Positions 35,056 to 44,059 of a stretch of 64,000 nt of DNA are shown one piece after another (positions within the stretch are counted from its first letter, which is position 1; each line of letters starts with the position of its first letter). Source of the DNA: CBDFLT01 sp965249225 (GTDB lineage: Bacteria; Chloroflexota; Dehalococcoidia; Lucifugimonadales; G963668185); assembly GCA_965249225.1 (NCBI GenBank), contig CBDFLT010000009.1, positions 248,001-312,000 of the forward strand, given 5' to 3'. Under the pieces are notes generated by a model that did no database searches, was not told the origin of the DNA, and saw only the letters and a list, made by a program, of their open reading frames with translations. Made by a program: the position numbers and the translations under genes.

Positions 35056-35991
35056 ATGCCTAGCACAGCCTACGACTTGGCGATTATAGGTGGAGGAGCA
35101 GCGGGCCTGACCGCCGGGTTGTACGCCTGCCGCGCCGGCCTGAACACAGTGCTCCTCGAGAGGTTGATGCCCGGCGGACAGGTAATCAATGCCGAGAGAA
35201 TCGAGAACTTCCCCGGCTTTCCTGAAGGCATCTCAGGAGCGGAGTTCGGTCCTCTGGTCCAAGAACAGGCTGACAAGTACGGGCTGGAAGTCAGGCTTTT
35301 TTCAGATGTCACCGAGCTCAAACAGGAGGACCTCACCTGGCACATACAGCACCCCGAGGGAGAGGTGTTTGCGAGGGCGGTCATCATCGCGGGCGGCTCG
35401 ACGCTGAGGAAGCTGGGTGTGCCGGGCGAGGAGGAACTGCGAGGTGCGGGGGTGTCGTACTGCGCTACCTGCGACGGTGCTTTTTTTATGGACCAAGCGG
35501 TCGGCGTAATCGGCGGCGGCGACTCGGCCCTCGACGAAGCCGTGGTCCTGACCGGACACGCCTCCAAAGTGATAATACTCCATCAGGGGGACCGATTTCG
35601 CGGGCAGAAGGTCCTGCAGGACCGGGCACTCGCCAACACCAAGGTCGAGGTCCGCTGGAACACCCTCGTGGAGGCCATTCTCGGAGACGGCGAGGTGAGC
35701 GGTGTCGGTACTAAGGACGTGATTACCGGCGAGACATCCAGAATCGATCTCTCAGGAGTGTTCATCTACGTAGGGCTGGAGCCCAACTCCCAGTTTCTGA
35801 AAGACCTCCTTCCCCTCGACAACGCGGGCCACGTCCCAACCGACATCTGGATGCGCACACCGATGCCAGGGCTTCTGGCCGCAGGCGACATACGCCAGAA
35901 CTCGGCCTCACAGCTGGTCAGTGCCGCCGGCGACGGCGCCACCGCCGCCATAGCCGCCCAACGCTACCTGGAGAGCGGCCACTGGTCTTAG
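35056..35991 (+). CDS. trxB: Thioredoxin-disulfide reductase
   Basis: A 311-residue flavoprotein that reduces thioredoxin with NADPH. The FAD motif is AIIGGGAAGLTAGLYACRAG near residue 9, the redox disulfide YCATCDGAFF near 137, the NADPH motif GVIGGGDSALDEA near 155, and the closing FAD block LLAAGDIRQNSASQLVSAAG. Both redox Cys codons are ordinary Cys. It starts with ATG after GGGAG (35046-35050), with TATTAT at 35018-35023 as a possible -10. It may serve the selenoproteins and thioredoxins of this organism. Confidence 0.95.
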   Translation: MPSTAYDLAIIGGGAAGLTAGLYACRAGLNTVLLERLMPGGQVINAERIENFPGFPEGISGAEFGPLVQEQADKYGLEVRLFSDVTELKQEDLTWHIQHPEGEVFARAVIIAGGSTLRKLGVPGEEELRGAGVSYCATCDGAFFMDQAVGVIGGGDSALDEAVVLTGHASKVIILHQGDRFRGQKVLQDRALANTKVEVRWNTLVEAILGDGEVSGVGTKDVITGETSRIDLSGVFIYVGLEPNSQFLKDLLPLDNAGHVPTDIWMRTPMPGLLAAGDIRQNSASQLVSAAGDGATAAIAAQRYLESGHWS

Positions 35992-36023
35992 TAGCTCGAT
36001 TTCCTATCGCCGGAAGAGTTGCC

Positions 36024-37394
36024 TTGGCCAAACTTGGCCTGATTGTGGCATCGCTTATCTGGCTTACCACCCTGGCTTGCGGGACTCAACCGGCGCCCAC
36101 TCCGGAAGTGGACATTGGGGCCACGGTCCAGGCCGCGGTCAGCGCCGCTCTGCCCAGCCCGACGTCCACTCCCACCCCAGATGTCGAGGCTACAATAGCG
36201 GCAAGGGTCCAAGCGACTATGGAAGCCCTGCCAACCGCCACTCCTGTCCCTTCGCCCACACCCACACCGACATCGACTCCTTCGCCCACTCCTACGGCGA
36301 CGGCAGCGCCCACTCCCACATCAACCCCTTCCCCCACTCCAACAGTCCTACCAACCCCACCGCCCGCCCAACTTCCTGAAATCAAAGATATCGTAGAGAA
36401 GCTGCGCGTATCGGTCGTGAGAATCGAAACGGAGTCAAGCGTGGGGTCCGGCTTCATTATCAGCTCAGACGGGCTGATCGTGACCAACGCTCATGTGGTT
36501 GGGTCCGATCCGGCGGTCGATATCACGTTGAGCGACGGATCGGTCCGCACCGGACTCGTACTAGGGACGGCCCCAGACGAGGATATCGCCCTCATCGCCA
36601 TTGACGGATATCAGATGCCTGCGGTGGATATCGCCGCCCCGGGAAGTCTCGCAGTAGGCGAGGAGGTACTGGCTATGGGCTATGCCCTCAACCTGCCGGG
36701 AGCGGCCAGTCTCACCAGGGGCGTAGTGTCGGCGTTCAGGCCGGGTGCGTTTGGAGGCCTCACGGCCATACAAACCGATACCGCAATCAATCCCGGAAAC
36801 AGCGGCGGTCCGTTAGCGGACCGGGAGGGAAACGTCGTAGGCATTAACACGGCCGGATTTCTGGCGGCCGAAGGCATCAATTTCGCCATAGCAATCGAAG
36901 AAGCCCTGCCGATCATCGATGGCTTCAGGGCCGGTGAGTCGACCCCTTTGGGGAAGTTCGTGAGCCAGAGCTTTCCCTACTCGGTTGCCGTGCCTTCGGA
37001 TTGGCGAGTGTACGAAATCCTGCCTACCCTGATCTACCTGCGACACGACGGATCGACTGGAGAGGTTGGAATAGTCCTAGGGTCCGTTGAAGAAGGAGCC
37101 ACGACGGACGAGTATGCGGACAGCCAGACACGACTCGGAGCCGCGGGCGATTTCGACTTCTATGAAAAGAACTCGACAAGGGAGGTGACCCTAACGGGAG
37201 ACATTCGGGCATGGGAGATAGCCGAGACGTTGAAGAACACGGAAAACGACTTCCACCACAGGAGAAACGAGTATTTCTTCGTGTCGGAGGGCATAGGTTA
37301 CAGTATCTACACCTCGGCGGAGAGGTCCGAGTGGGACTCCATTGAGCCGACAATCGACGAGATCGTTGGGAGCTTTGCGCTAGGGATACTCTGA
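36024..37394 (+). CDS. Trypsin-like serine protease lipoprotein, C-terminus cut off by IS5-family element
   Basis: 456 residues, of which the last five (LGIL plus part of the preceding codon context) are encoded across the IS junction. The signal and lipobox LGLIVASLIWLTTLACG predict an exported lipoprotein. A low-complexity Pro/Thr/Ser linker with repeated TPTPTSTPSPTP-like units covers about residues 50-113. The HtrA-like protease domain follows with His in TNAHVV, Asp in DEDIALIAI and Ser in GNSGGPL. A first PsbP-like YSVAVPSDW module comes next. No PDZ domain is seen. The TTG start has a weak site. Joining this to the frame after the element restores a 766-residue protein. Confidence 0.85.
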   Translation: MAKLGLIVASLIWLTTLACGTQPAPTPEVDIGATVQAAVSAALPSPTSTPTPDVEATIAARVQATMEALPTATPVPSPTPTPTSTPSPTPTATAAPTPTSTPSPTPTVLPTPPPAQLPEIKDIVEKLRVSVVRIETESSVGSGFIISSDGLIVTNAHVVGSDPAVDITLSDGSVRTGLVLGTAPDEDIALIAIDGYQMPAVDIAAPGSLAVGEEVLAMGYALNLPGAASLTRGVVSAFRPGAFGGLTAIQTDTAINPGNSGGPLADREGNVVGINTAGFLAAEGINFAIAIEEALPIIDGFRAGESTPLGKFVSQSFPYSVAVPSDWRVYEILPTLIYLRHDGSTGEVGIVLGSVEEGATTDEYADSQTRLGAAGDFDFYEKNSTREVTLTGDIRAWEIAETLKNTENDFHHRRNEYFFVSEGIGYSIYTSAERSEWDSIEPTIDEIVGSFALGIL

Positions 37395-38608
37395 ACAAGT
37401 CCGTGGATTATGGTGGCATAGTACCATGACAAGTGGAGACGAACTGACTAAGGACGGGAGCAAGAGTAGATGAACCAGCCGACATTTGCGGACCTGGAGT
37501 ACGAGTGTAAGAAGCGCAAGACTCGGCGGGAGCTGTTTCTGGAGCGCATGGACGGTCTGATACCGTGGGGACAGTTGGAGAGTCGCATTCGACCATACTA
37601 TCCCGAGGCTGGCCGAGGCCGGCATCCGTATGAGCTGTCGGCGATGCTTCGCATACACTGCGTGCAGCTGTTCTACAACCTGAGCGACCCTGGGATGGAA
37701 GACATGCTATACGAGGTCGAGTCGGTGAGGCGATTCGTGGGCCTGAGGCTGTCGGGCCCTCTGCCTGACGAGACGACGATCCTGAACTTCCGCCACTTGC
37801 TGGAGGAGCACGATCTTGGCGAAGGTCTGTTCAAGACCATCAACGTCCACCTGGAGACTCAGGGGCTTCGTCTTCGGGAGGGGACTATAGTGGACGCGAG
37901 CATCATCGAGGCGCCGTCGTCGACTAAGAACCGTGCCCGGGAGCGTGACCCAGAGATGCACCAGACCAAGAAGGGCAACAAGTGGAGCTTCGGTATGAAG
38001 GTGCACATCGGGGCGGACGAAGAGACAGGGGTGGTGCATAGTGTAGCTATGACATCAGCGAACGTGCATGACGTGACCGAAACTCACCGGTTACTACACG
38101 GTGGAGAGACGCGGGTGTGGGGCGATGCGGGGTATCAGGGAGTCGATAAGCGGGAGGAGAACCGAGAGTTGGATGTGGAGTGGCGCGTGGCGATGAAGCC
38201 CGGTCGGCGTCGGCAGCTAGCACCTGAAAGCGAGGAGGCGTTGGCGGAGAAGCGCAAGGCGTCGGTCAGGGCGAAGGTGGAGCATCCGTTCCTGTATGTG
38301 AAGCGTCACTTTGGCTACGCCAAGGTGCGGTATCGTGGACTGGCCAAGAACACGCAACGGCTGGCGTTGCTGCTGGGGTTTGCCAACTTGATGACAGCCG
38401 AGCGCCACTTGGCGGTGTGACGAGAGAGAAGTGCGCCCAAATCAGGTTGATAGCGGCGACACGCCCCCGGCAGAGCCCGCTTTCGAAGCCCAAACAGACC
38501 CGATTTAGGGCCGCAACAGCCTGATGGGCCATCGCAAAGAATTGAACATCTTCGAACTACCCCTGCAATCAATTCAATCCAGCATATGAAGGGTTATTCA
38601 GAGGTTCC
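37384..38608 (+). mobile_element. IS5-family insertion sequence
   Basis: A complete 1,225-bp element. Imperfect terminal repeats are GGATACTCTGAACAAG at the left and the reverse complement GGAACCTCTGAATAAC at the right. It is bracketed by the 4-bp duplication CTAG (37380-37383 and 38609-38612), the target known for the IS5 group. It carries one transposase gene and interrupts a lipoprotein gene. Confidence 0.88.
37470..38420 (+). CDS. IS5-family transposase
   Basis: A 316-residue DDE transposase of the IS5 type. The N-terminal DUF772-like helix domain includes GRGRHPYELSAMLRIHCVQ and LSGPLPDETTILNFRHLLE. The catalytic residues are seen as Asp in TIVDASIIEAPSS, Asp in RVWGDAGYQGV and Glu in KVEHPFLYVKRHFGY. 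The reading frame is intact, so the element may be active. ATG start with GGGAGCAAGAG upstream. Confidence 0.93.
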   Translation: MNQPTFADLEYECKKRKTRRELFLERMDGLIPWGQLESRIRPYYPEAGRGRHPYELSAMLRIHCVQLFYNLSDPGMEDMLYEVESVRRFVGLRLSGPLPDETTILNFRHLLEEHDLGEGLFKTINVHLETQGLRLREGTIVDASIIEAPSSTKNRARERDPEMHQTKKGNKWSFGMKVHIGADEETGVVHSVAMTSANVHDVTETHRLLHGGETRVWGDAGYQGVDKREENRELDVEWRVAMKPGRRRQLAPESEEALAEKRKASVRAKVEHPFLYVKRHFGYAKVRYRGLAKNTQRLALLLGFANLMTAERHLAV

Positions 38609-38612
38609 CTAG

Positions 38613-39553
38613 ACTTGACCGCGACCGGTCAGCCGCCAGTGGCTATCCCCACACCCACACTCACGCCCACTCCGACGGTGTCCCCGATCTCGGCGGTATA
38701 TACGAGCGAGGAGTATTGGTACACCATCGAAGTGCCCTCGGGGTGGCAAATCGACTCCTCGGAAAGCGATTTCATCACGATCTGGGAGCCGAATACCGGG
38801 AGCGTCGTCTTCGTTACGGTGCTGGAGATCGACCCCCTGGTTCACCCCACGCTGGACAGCTACGTAGACTCATGGGACCCCGCTCCCGCCGAGAACTGGG
38901 CCAACTTCAGGATTGACTCGCAGACGCGGATATTCACCGGCCTTCCGCTCCAAGCCCATGAGTTTGAGGTACGTTTTGAGATCGATGGCGAGCGGCACAA
39001 GGGGGTCATCGACTGGTACGTGATCGGCAGGTATCAGATAACGGTCCAAGCCCGTGCGGAGGCCAGAATTTGGACCTTTAGCGAGAATCGCGAAGTGCGT
39101 CAAGCGATGGAGCGAGCGCTCTACTCCTTTGAGCCGGCAAGCTACGTTAGCTCTGAACACGGCTACTCCATCGCTCACCCCACAAGCTGGATTCGCGTGG
39201 TCGACGAGTCCTTCGACTACTGGGCCTATGACCCATCTGGGACGGCGCAAGTCTGGGTGGAGTTCATACCCGATACCGGCTACACCAGCGTGTTCGACTA
39301 CGGTACGTCCAACGATATAGTGGACTCCCTTGTGTTGTCGCGAGGGCAAGTGTTTCCCGAACGTCCCAATCCAAGCTACAGAATCAACTACTTCTACGTT
39401 CCCCCCTCACATGGTAATCAAAAAGGGGCCGCGCTCATAAACCTCAAAGCAGGGGATGCGGTTTGGGTATGGGTTCAAGCGGACGAGGATGAGTGGCCGC
39501 AGCTCGAGGGCTTGGTCGACGAGATCCTCCTCAGGGTCGCCGTGATGCCCTAA
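38613..39553 (+). pseudogene. C-terminal part of the split protease lipoprotein
   Basis: This frame continues the protease gene across the element: codons GCG CTA GAC TTG form once the IS and one CTAG are removed. It begins with a second Pro/Thr linker (AIPTPTLTPTPTVSP) and holds two more modules of the same PsbP-like kind, EEYWYTIEVPSGWQIDSSES and EHGYSIAHPTSWIRV. It has no signal and no ribosome site; TTG 38615 is the first possible start. It is unlikely to be exported or functional alone. Confidence 0.75.
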
Positions 39554-39764
39554 GGTTAACCCCGACCACCGACTCATGAAGTCTCCCCGCGGTCTGTGGC
39601 CGAAAGGGTGCTGGCCTAAGGCCCCCCAATCGAGTATATTTTGTTTAAGTCCCGACGAGACCCGGCGTCGACGTGACCTAGGCCCGCACAGCTCACCGCC
39701 CGTTGGCTTTATAAGTATTTCCAGAAACAGACCAGGCATGGGCGGGGGTCCTTCCTAGGAAGGA

Positions 39765-40009
39765 TCAGATACGGTACAGGGCGAGCCGGGTCGGAAAACA
39801 ACCCTCTCACCCTGGCGCATGGGCGGGGCATTGCCATATACGGTCATGGGCGGGCCGGGTGGGAAAACAACCCTCTCACCCTGGCGCATGGGCGGGGCAT
39901 TGCCATATACGGTCATGGGTGGGCCGGGTGGGAAAACAACCCTCTCACCCTGGCGCATGGGCGGGGCATTGTCAGATACGGTACAGGGCGGGCCGGGTGG
40001 GAAAAACAA
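39765..40009. repeat. 69-bp tandem repeat, about 3.5 copies
   Basis: Units begin at 39765, 39834, 39903 and 39972, with a period of exactly 69 bp. The two inner units are nearly identical (containing CATATACGGTCATGGG); the outer ones carry the variant CAGATACGGTACAGGG. Since 69 is 23 codons, several frames stay open through it on both strands, but nothing supports translation. The 532-bp stretch 39554-40085 holds otherwise only the palindrome TCCTTCCTAGGAAGGA (39749-39764). Confidence 0.85.
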
Positions 40010-40085
40010 CCCCGGGGTAGGGGGAAGAATACCACCCTGTGACCTTATTGCCATGGCCCCCGGTTGATGTATGGGGAGTCCGATC

Positions 40086-40379
40086 ATGGGTCGATTGCGA
40101 GCATTTGTAACGCTGTTCACGGCGGCCACCGTGGTGTACGCATGGAGGAACAAGCGGTCGCACGGCACCTTCGCCAAGGTCCCCTACGATTTTAGGCGGC
40201 CCACGTTTCGAAAGATTAAAGAGCACCTGTGGAACCCAGACGATCCGAGACTTGTTACCCCACACGCGTTCGGAGTGGGCTGGGGGGTAAACGCCTATCA
40301 GCTCATGAAGAGGCTGGGGCGGCTCCGAGGGCGCGGCGAAGAGAAGGAGGCTGAGAGTCCTGAGGAGACCGAGGGGTAG
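40086..40379 (+). CDS. DUF5808-like small protein
   Basis: 97 residues. A short N-terminal hydrophobic stretch (LRAFVTLFTAATVVYAW) is followed by a basic region and the block LWNPDDPRLVTPHAFGVGWG with VNAYQLMKRL, which resembles DUF5808 domains. The end is Glu-rich. ATG 40086 is chosen because GGGGAG (40073-40078) precedes it. Function unknown. It sits just upstream of tRNA-Gln. Confidence 0.65.
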   Translation: MGRLRAFVTLFTAATVVYAWRNKRSHGTFAKVPYDFRRPTFRKIKEHLWNPDDPRLVTPHAFGVGWGVNAYQLMKRLGRLRGRGEEKEAESPEETEG

Positions 40380-40392
40380 CCCCATCTGACGT

Positions 40393-40466
40393 TGCCCGGT
40401 GGTGTAGTGGTAGCACACGGGACTTTGAATCCCGTGACCCAGGTTCGAATCCTGGCCGGGCAGCCA
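40393..40466 (+). tRNA. tRNA-Gln (TTG anticodon)
   Basis: A full cloverleaf is visible: acceptor stem TGCCCGG/CCGGGCA, D arm GTGTAGTGGTAGCAC, anticodon stem-loop CGGGA-CTTTGAA-TCCCG with anticodon TTG, and T arm CCAGG-TTCGAAT-CCTGG. Discriminator G is followed by an encoded CCA. The last 15 bases of the mature body recur at 41134. Confidence 0.95.
40449..40463 (+). repeat. att-like direct repeat, copy in tRNA-Gln
   Basis: ATCCTGGCCGGGCAG, the 3' end of the tRNA, is repeated exactly at 41134-41148. tRNA 3' ends are typical integrase attachment sites. Confidence 0.6.
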
Positions 40467-40503
40467 CGCTTCTCAATATACTGCGTCTAGCACTGGCGAG
40501 CGG

Positions 40504-41037
40504 GTGGGTGAGTTGAACTCGGAAGACGATCACCAGTTCCGATTGGCAGAATACCAATCCCTGCGTGAGGAAATATTGCACCGGATGTCCATGCGCGGGC
40601 AGACGATTGGGTTCACTCTGCTCGCAGCAGGGGCCATGATTGGTGCTGGAGTTCAGGTGCCGCAAGGCGCTTCCTTACTTCTCCTCTACCCGATATTGGC
40701 ACTGTTCCTAGCGTTAGGATGGCTGGGGATCACTCGCCGCGTGTACCGTGTAGCCAGGTACATCCGCGAGCAGATTGAGCCCCAGTATCGCGGCGGATGG
40801 GAGACGTGGCTTGCTGCCAACCAAGGCAGGCTCCCCTTCTTTGGCCTGGAGACTATCCCACCAGCAGGGCTGTTCCTCGGAACCCAGGTGCTTGCGATCG
40901 TGCTCGCAGTCGTGCTTACAGATGGGGACGTAATAACTGCACCCACATCCCTTGAGATGATCTTGCTCCTTGTGGATGGGGCTTGTTTGACTTTGTCGTC
41001 TGTGTTCCTTGGGTATCATTCGATAGGGCGAAGATAG
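40504..41037 (+). CDS. Membrane protein of unknown function between the att-like repeats
   Basis: 177 residues, not assigned to a family. The N-terminal region EYQSLREEILHRMSMRGQ is followed by two hydrophobic helices (GFTLLAAGAMIGAGVQV; LLLLYPILALFLALGWLGIT). A soluble stretch with WETWLAANQGR leads to two more helices (GLFLGTQVLAIVLAVVL; MILLLVDGACLTLSSVFLGY). The start-of-helix pattern recalls small sensor-less membrane proteins found in accessory DNA. GTG start with a weak site. It is the only gene between the two copies of the tRNA 3' end. Confidence 0.6.
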   Translation: MGELNSEDDHQFRLAEYQSLREEILHRMSMRGQTIGFTLLAAGAMIGAGVQVPQGASLLLLYPILALFLALGWLGITRRVYRVARYIREQIEPQYRGGWETWLAANQGRLPFFGLETIPPAGLFLGTQVLAIVLAVVLTDGDVITAPTSLEMILLLVDGACLTLSSVFLGYHSIGRR

Positions 41038-41133
41038 GGGGAGCTCGACGGGCGCTCAAGATTAGTACCACAATAGAAGATCTGAACCTACTATATTATC
41101 AGTTGCAGGTCCATCTCAAAATTTCTTGATCCT

Positions 41134-41148
41134 ATCCTGGCCGGGCAG
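41134..41148 (+). repeat. att-like direct repeat, downstream copy
   Basis: An exact copy of the 15 bases at the 3' end of tRNA-Gln, 685 bp downstream and in the same orientation, followed by TTTCTTTGCCCAGG. The flanking A+T-richer DNA suggests a site of past integration. Confidence 0.6.
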
Positions 41149-41202
41149 TTTCTTTGCCCAGGTTAATTAGCAAGCGAAACGACTGGATCTTCATCCTGAG
41201 GC

Positions 41203-41844
41203 ATGATCATGAAACCTAAGACGCCTCAAGAGTACTTACAGCAGACTGAACATGCGGTCCGGCATTTCTATGCAGGGCTTGAATCGTGCTGGTCCGTATA
41301 CCAGGATGCACTTTCCCACTGGGATATCTCAAAAATCAACCAGCCTCTTACACCTGAAAACAGGGCAGAGTTAAACAAGTACCTGGAACTGGTCGGCAAG
41401 TACTTTGACTTGAAATTCTCCGAGGCCACATTTGCCGGCTCCATTCTCCAGGTTGCTACGATAGGAATCCGATACTTCTCTCGGAACGAAGCGGTGCCTG
41501 ACTTGTGTAAAGAGATTATTAAAGGAAACAAGGCAGCCTTACCATACTGTATCGGCAAGGAACTCTATGGCCTGCCCATAGGGCTAATAGTGTATGCAGG
41601 GAGAAATCAGTACAACCACTGGGGTGAAGATTTGCATCCTGTCACCCAAAAGGTATTCGCTGCTCTGACCAACGCGTTCTATCATGATATGTTCGCTGAT
41701 CTCGTCTTTGACCTTGCTAACCCTTCCATTACGATTTACTCTGGTGAAGTTCTCCTTACTGCCCTTCAATGGACAACATATGATGTGTACGAGGGGGAGA
41801 TGAGCGCACTTCTCTTGGCTCCTCACCAAGGTAGTGTTACGTGA
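41203..41844 (+). CDS. Unrecognised accessory protein
   Basis: 213 residues, no family recognised. The protein looks cytosolic and alpha-helical, with TPQEYLQQTEHAVRHFYAGL, IGIRYFSRNEAVPDLCKEII and LIVYAGRNQYNHWGEDLHPV. The last stretch, an Asn/His-rich segment, is the most motif-like part. The gene is visibly more A+T-rich than its neighbours and lies just after the att-like repeat, so recent acquisition is likely. ATG 41203 or 41209 could start it. Confidence 0.5.
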   Translation: MIMKPKTPQEYLQQTEHAVRHFYAGLESCWSVYQDALSHWDISKINQPLTPENRAELNKYLELVGKYFDLKFSEATFAGSILQVATIGIRYFSRNEAVPDLCKEIIKGNKAALPYCIGKELYGLPIGLIVYAGRNQYNHWGEDLHPVTQKVFAALTNAFYHDMFADLVFDLANPSITIYSGEVLLTALQWTTYDVYEGEMSALLLAPHQGSVT

Positions 41845-41908
41845 AGCTCGAACAATAGCCGAGTTCTTGATTCTATACAGACCTAGCCGTGTGCGTTCCC
41901 GATAGGTT

Positions 41909-42395
41909 TCACACGCCGAGGAGTCTGGCCGCGTTAGCGCCCACGATAGCCTCCTTCTCCTCCGTTGAGAGGACCGGAAGCTCCATCACCCGCTCCACAC
42001 TTTGCGCCGGAGTCCAACAGGGGAAATCAGAGGCCATCATCACCCGCTGTGGGCCCACATCCTTGATGAGCTGACCAAGCTCACCCATGGTGGGGGCACT
42101 GCCCCGGCCGACCCACTCCATGATCTCGCAGCAGTCGAACATCGCGTTGGGGAACGCCTCGGCCACCTCACGAGTCTGATGCCATGAACCGCATCCCAGA
42201 TGGGCCATTACCAGCTTGAGGTCAGGGAAAGCCTCGTACACAGGCGCAAATGACCTCGCATCGCCATACTGGATTTCTCCTTCGGTGTGTCCAGAGTGGG
42301 CCACGATGCCGATGCCGAGATCGAGACAGGTCTGATAGATAGGCCACATCATCGCGTCACCCATGTCAAACCGCTGAACGATCGAGTGGAGCTTG
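41909..42395 (-). pseudogene. Amidohydrolase (PF04909-like), N-terminus lost to IS3-family copy 1
   Basis: The frame reads the C-terminal two thirds of a PF04909 metal-dependent hydrolase: GIGIVAHSGHTEGEIQYGDA, LKLVMAHLGCGSWHQTREVA and RVMMASDFPCWTPAQS, ending NAARLLGV. The upstream part runs as far as the IS end at 42396 (KLHSIVQRFDMGD) and stops there, so the N-terminal HxH metal site is missing. An internal ATG at 42364 could give 151 residues, but the enzyme would be inactive. Confidence 0.75.
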
Positions 42396-42507
42396 TGTGT
42401 ATCGTCAGCACATTTGGGACAGCTGATGGGGAATTGAGAAGCGACAATTAAGGCGATTGTCCTGGCTCAGGTAGGAGAGTAGATTCACGGAAGTGAAAGG
42501 AGCCAGG

Positions 42508-42871
42508 ATGCAGGAAGTCAGTCGAAGCTACGATCAAGCCGACGAGAACGCGAGGCAGGTGGTCCGACGGACCAAGAAACGTTACACGTCGCAAGTACAC
42601 ACCTGAGGAGAAGGTACGGATCGTCATAGAGGGGATCCGCGGGGAGATATCAGTCAGCGCCTTGTGCAGGCGAGAGGGAATCAACCCCGGGGTCTATTAC
42701 AAGTGGCTCAAGGACTACATGGAGGCGGGCAAGTCGAGGCTGAAGGGTGACACGCTACGGGAGGCGAACAAGGCGGAGGTCGATGCCTTGAAGCGCGAGA
42801 ACGAGCGGCTCAAGGAACTTGTTGCTCAGCTGTCGGTGGAGAACCTGGTCCTGAAAAAAAGCCTCGGTTAG
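42508..42871 (+). pseudogene. IS3-family OrfA, frameshifted
   Basis: Same sequence as OrfA of copy 2 but with one added A in GGACCAAGAAACG near 42573, which shifts the frame after about 22 codons and soon meets a stop. The helix-turn-helix part (SALCRREGINPGVYYKWL) remains readable only in a frame lacking a proper start. This copy probably cannot make OrfA or the OrfAB fusion. Confidence 0.8.
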
Positions 42872-42876
42872 AGCCC

Positions 42877-43869
42877 ATGGGCAAGCCCTATGTGAGAAGG
42901 GAGGCCCAGCTCAAGGCGGAGGTCCTTCAGATCGTCGAGAGGTCTCCTCTGCCGGTCAGGCAGACCCTCCAAGAGTTGCAGATAGCACCCTCGACCTACT
43001 ACCGCTGGAAGAGCAGGTATCGAGACAAGGGGTTTAACGGTCTGGTAGACCGGCCACCAGAGCCCAGGCGAGTGTGGAACCGGTTGGCTACAAAGCAAAG
43101 ACGGTACGTGGTCAGGTATGCGTTGGAGCACCCATCGTTGAGCCCGAGAGAGGTGGCGACCACCCTGGTGGACGAACAGGTCATGTACGTCTCCGAGTCC
43201 ACCGTATACCGGATACTGAAGGAAGCGGGGCTCATCAAGCCGCCCGAGACCAAGGGCTTCCCAGCAGGAAAGGAGTTTCACACCAAGACTGCCAGGCCCA
43301 ATGAGCTATGGCAGACCGATGCCAGCTACTTCTTCGTGGTGGGTTGGGGCTACTACTACCTGATCAGCGTGCTGGATGACTATTCCAGGATGATCGTGGG
43401 CTGGAGGGTGCAGACCAGCATGAGCAGTGCCGACATCATCGACGTGGTCCAGGATGCGGTGGAGTTCACCGGTCAACCGACGGCGCCTGTAGAGCCAGGT
43501 CCAGCCCTTCTGAGCGACAACGGTCCAGGCTTTCTGTCTAGGGCGTTGGACGAGTTCCTAAGGGCCAGGTTCATGAAACACATCTTCGCCTCACCTTTCC
43601 ATCCCCAGACCAACGGCAAGTTGGAGCGGTACCATCGCACAGCCAAGGCTAAGGTCAACGTCTTTGTCCACCACAGCCTGGAAGAGCTTGTAGCGGCTAT
43701 GGAGGGCTTCGTAAGGTACTACAACTACGAGCGCTATCACGAGGCTTTGGGGAACATCACGCCGGCGGATATGTACCACGGACGCCAAGACGCCATACTG
43801 GCGACGAGACAGGAGGTGAAGCAAAAGAGTCTAGCCGAACGGAGGTTGGCAAATCTGAGAACTGCCTGA
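42877..43869 (+). CDS. IS3-family transposase OrfB, copy 1
   Basis: A 330-residue integrase-core transposase. An N-terminal helix-turn-helix region (LPVRQTLQELQIAPSTYYRW) precedes the rve domain with catalytic Asp in WQTDASYFFVV, Asp in LLSDNGPGFLSRAL and Glu in HPQTNGKLERYHRTAK. The protein is identical to that of copy 2. ATG start five bases after the orfA stop; normally expressed by -1 frameshifting from OrfA, which is broken here. Confidence 0.92.
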   Translation: MGKPYVRREAQLKAEVLQIVERSPLPVRQTLQELQIAPSTYYRWKSRYRDKGFNGLVDRPPEPRRVWNRLATKQRRYVVRYALEHPSLSPREVATTLVDEQVMYVSESTVYRILKEAGLIKPPETKGFPAGKEFHTKTARPNELWQTDASYFFVVGWGYYYLISVLDDYSRMIVGWRVQTSMSSADIIDVVQDAVEFTGQPTAPVEPGPALLSDNGPGFLSRALDEFLRARFMKHIFASPFHPQTNGKLERYHRTAKAKVNVFVHHSLEELVAAMEGFVRYYNYERYHEALGNITPADMYHGRQDAILATRQEVKQKSLAERRLANLRTA

Positions 43870-44059
43870 GCCGGTTAGCGTCCAAGTTGCACGCTTTAAA
43901 GGCTCCCCTTTTGTCCCACTTGTTTTGACGACGTACACGGTAGCGCTTTCAAGTGGAGCCCTCCTTACCTGAGCTTGAGCGGGCCTCATGCATGAGAATG
44001 CAATATTGTGAACGATACCCCTCGGTAGGAAGCGCAGCAAGGGGCTTTATCCTTGACCA

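Larger units (their letters stand above)
42396..43937 (+). mobile_element. IS3-family insertion sequence, copy 1
   Basis: A 1,542-bp element beginning TGTGTATCGTCAGCACATTT and ending GACGACGTACA. The first 25 bases and the reverse complement of the last 25 match at 18 positions, including TCGTCA and TGGGAC. It carries orfA and orfB. It matches copy 2 throughout except for one extra A in orfA. No target duplication is seen. Confidence 0.85.

Noticed and set aside
39765..40009. CRISPR array
   Set aside because: The whole 69-bp unit is repeated with no variable spacers, and there are no cas genes.
39755..40177. Minus-strand Pro-rich repeat protein over the 69-bp repeats
   Set aside because: The period is a multiple of three, so many frames are open by chance. 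No start signal or ribosome site supports it, and the plus-strand gene at 40086 overlaps it.
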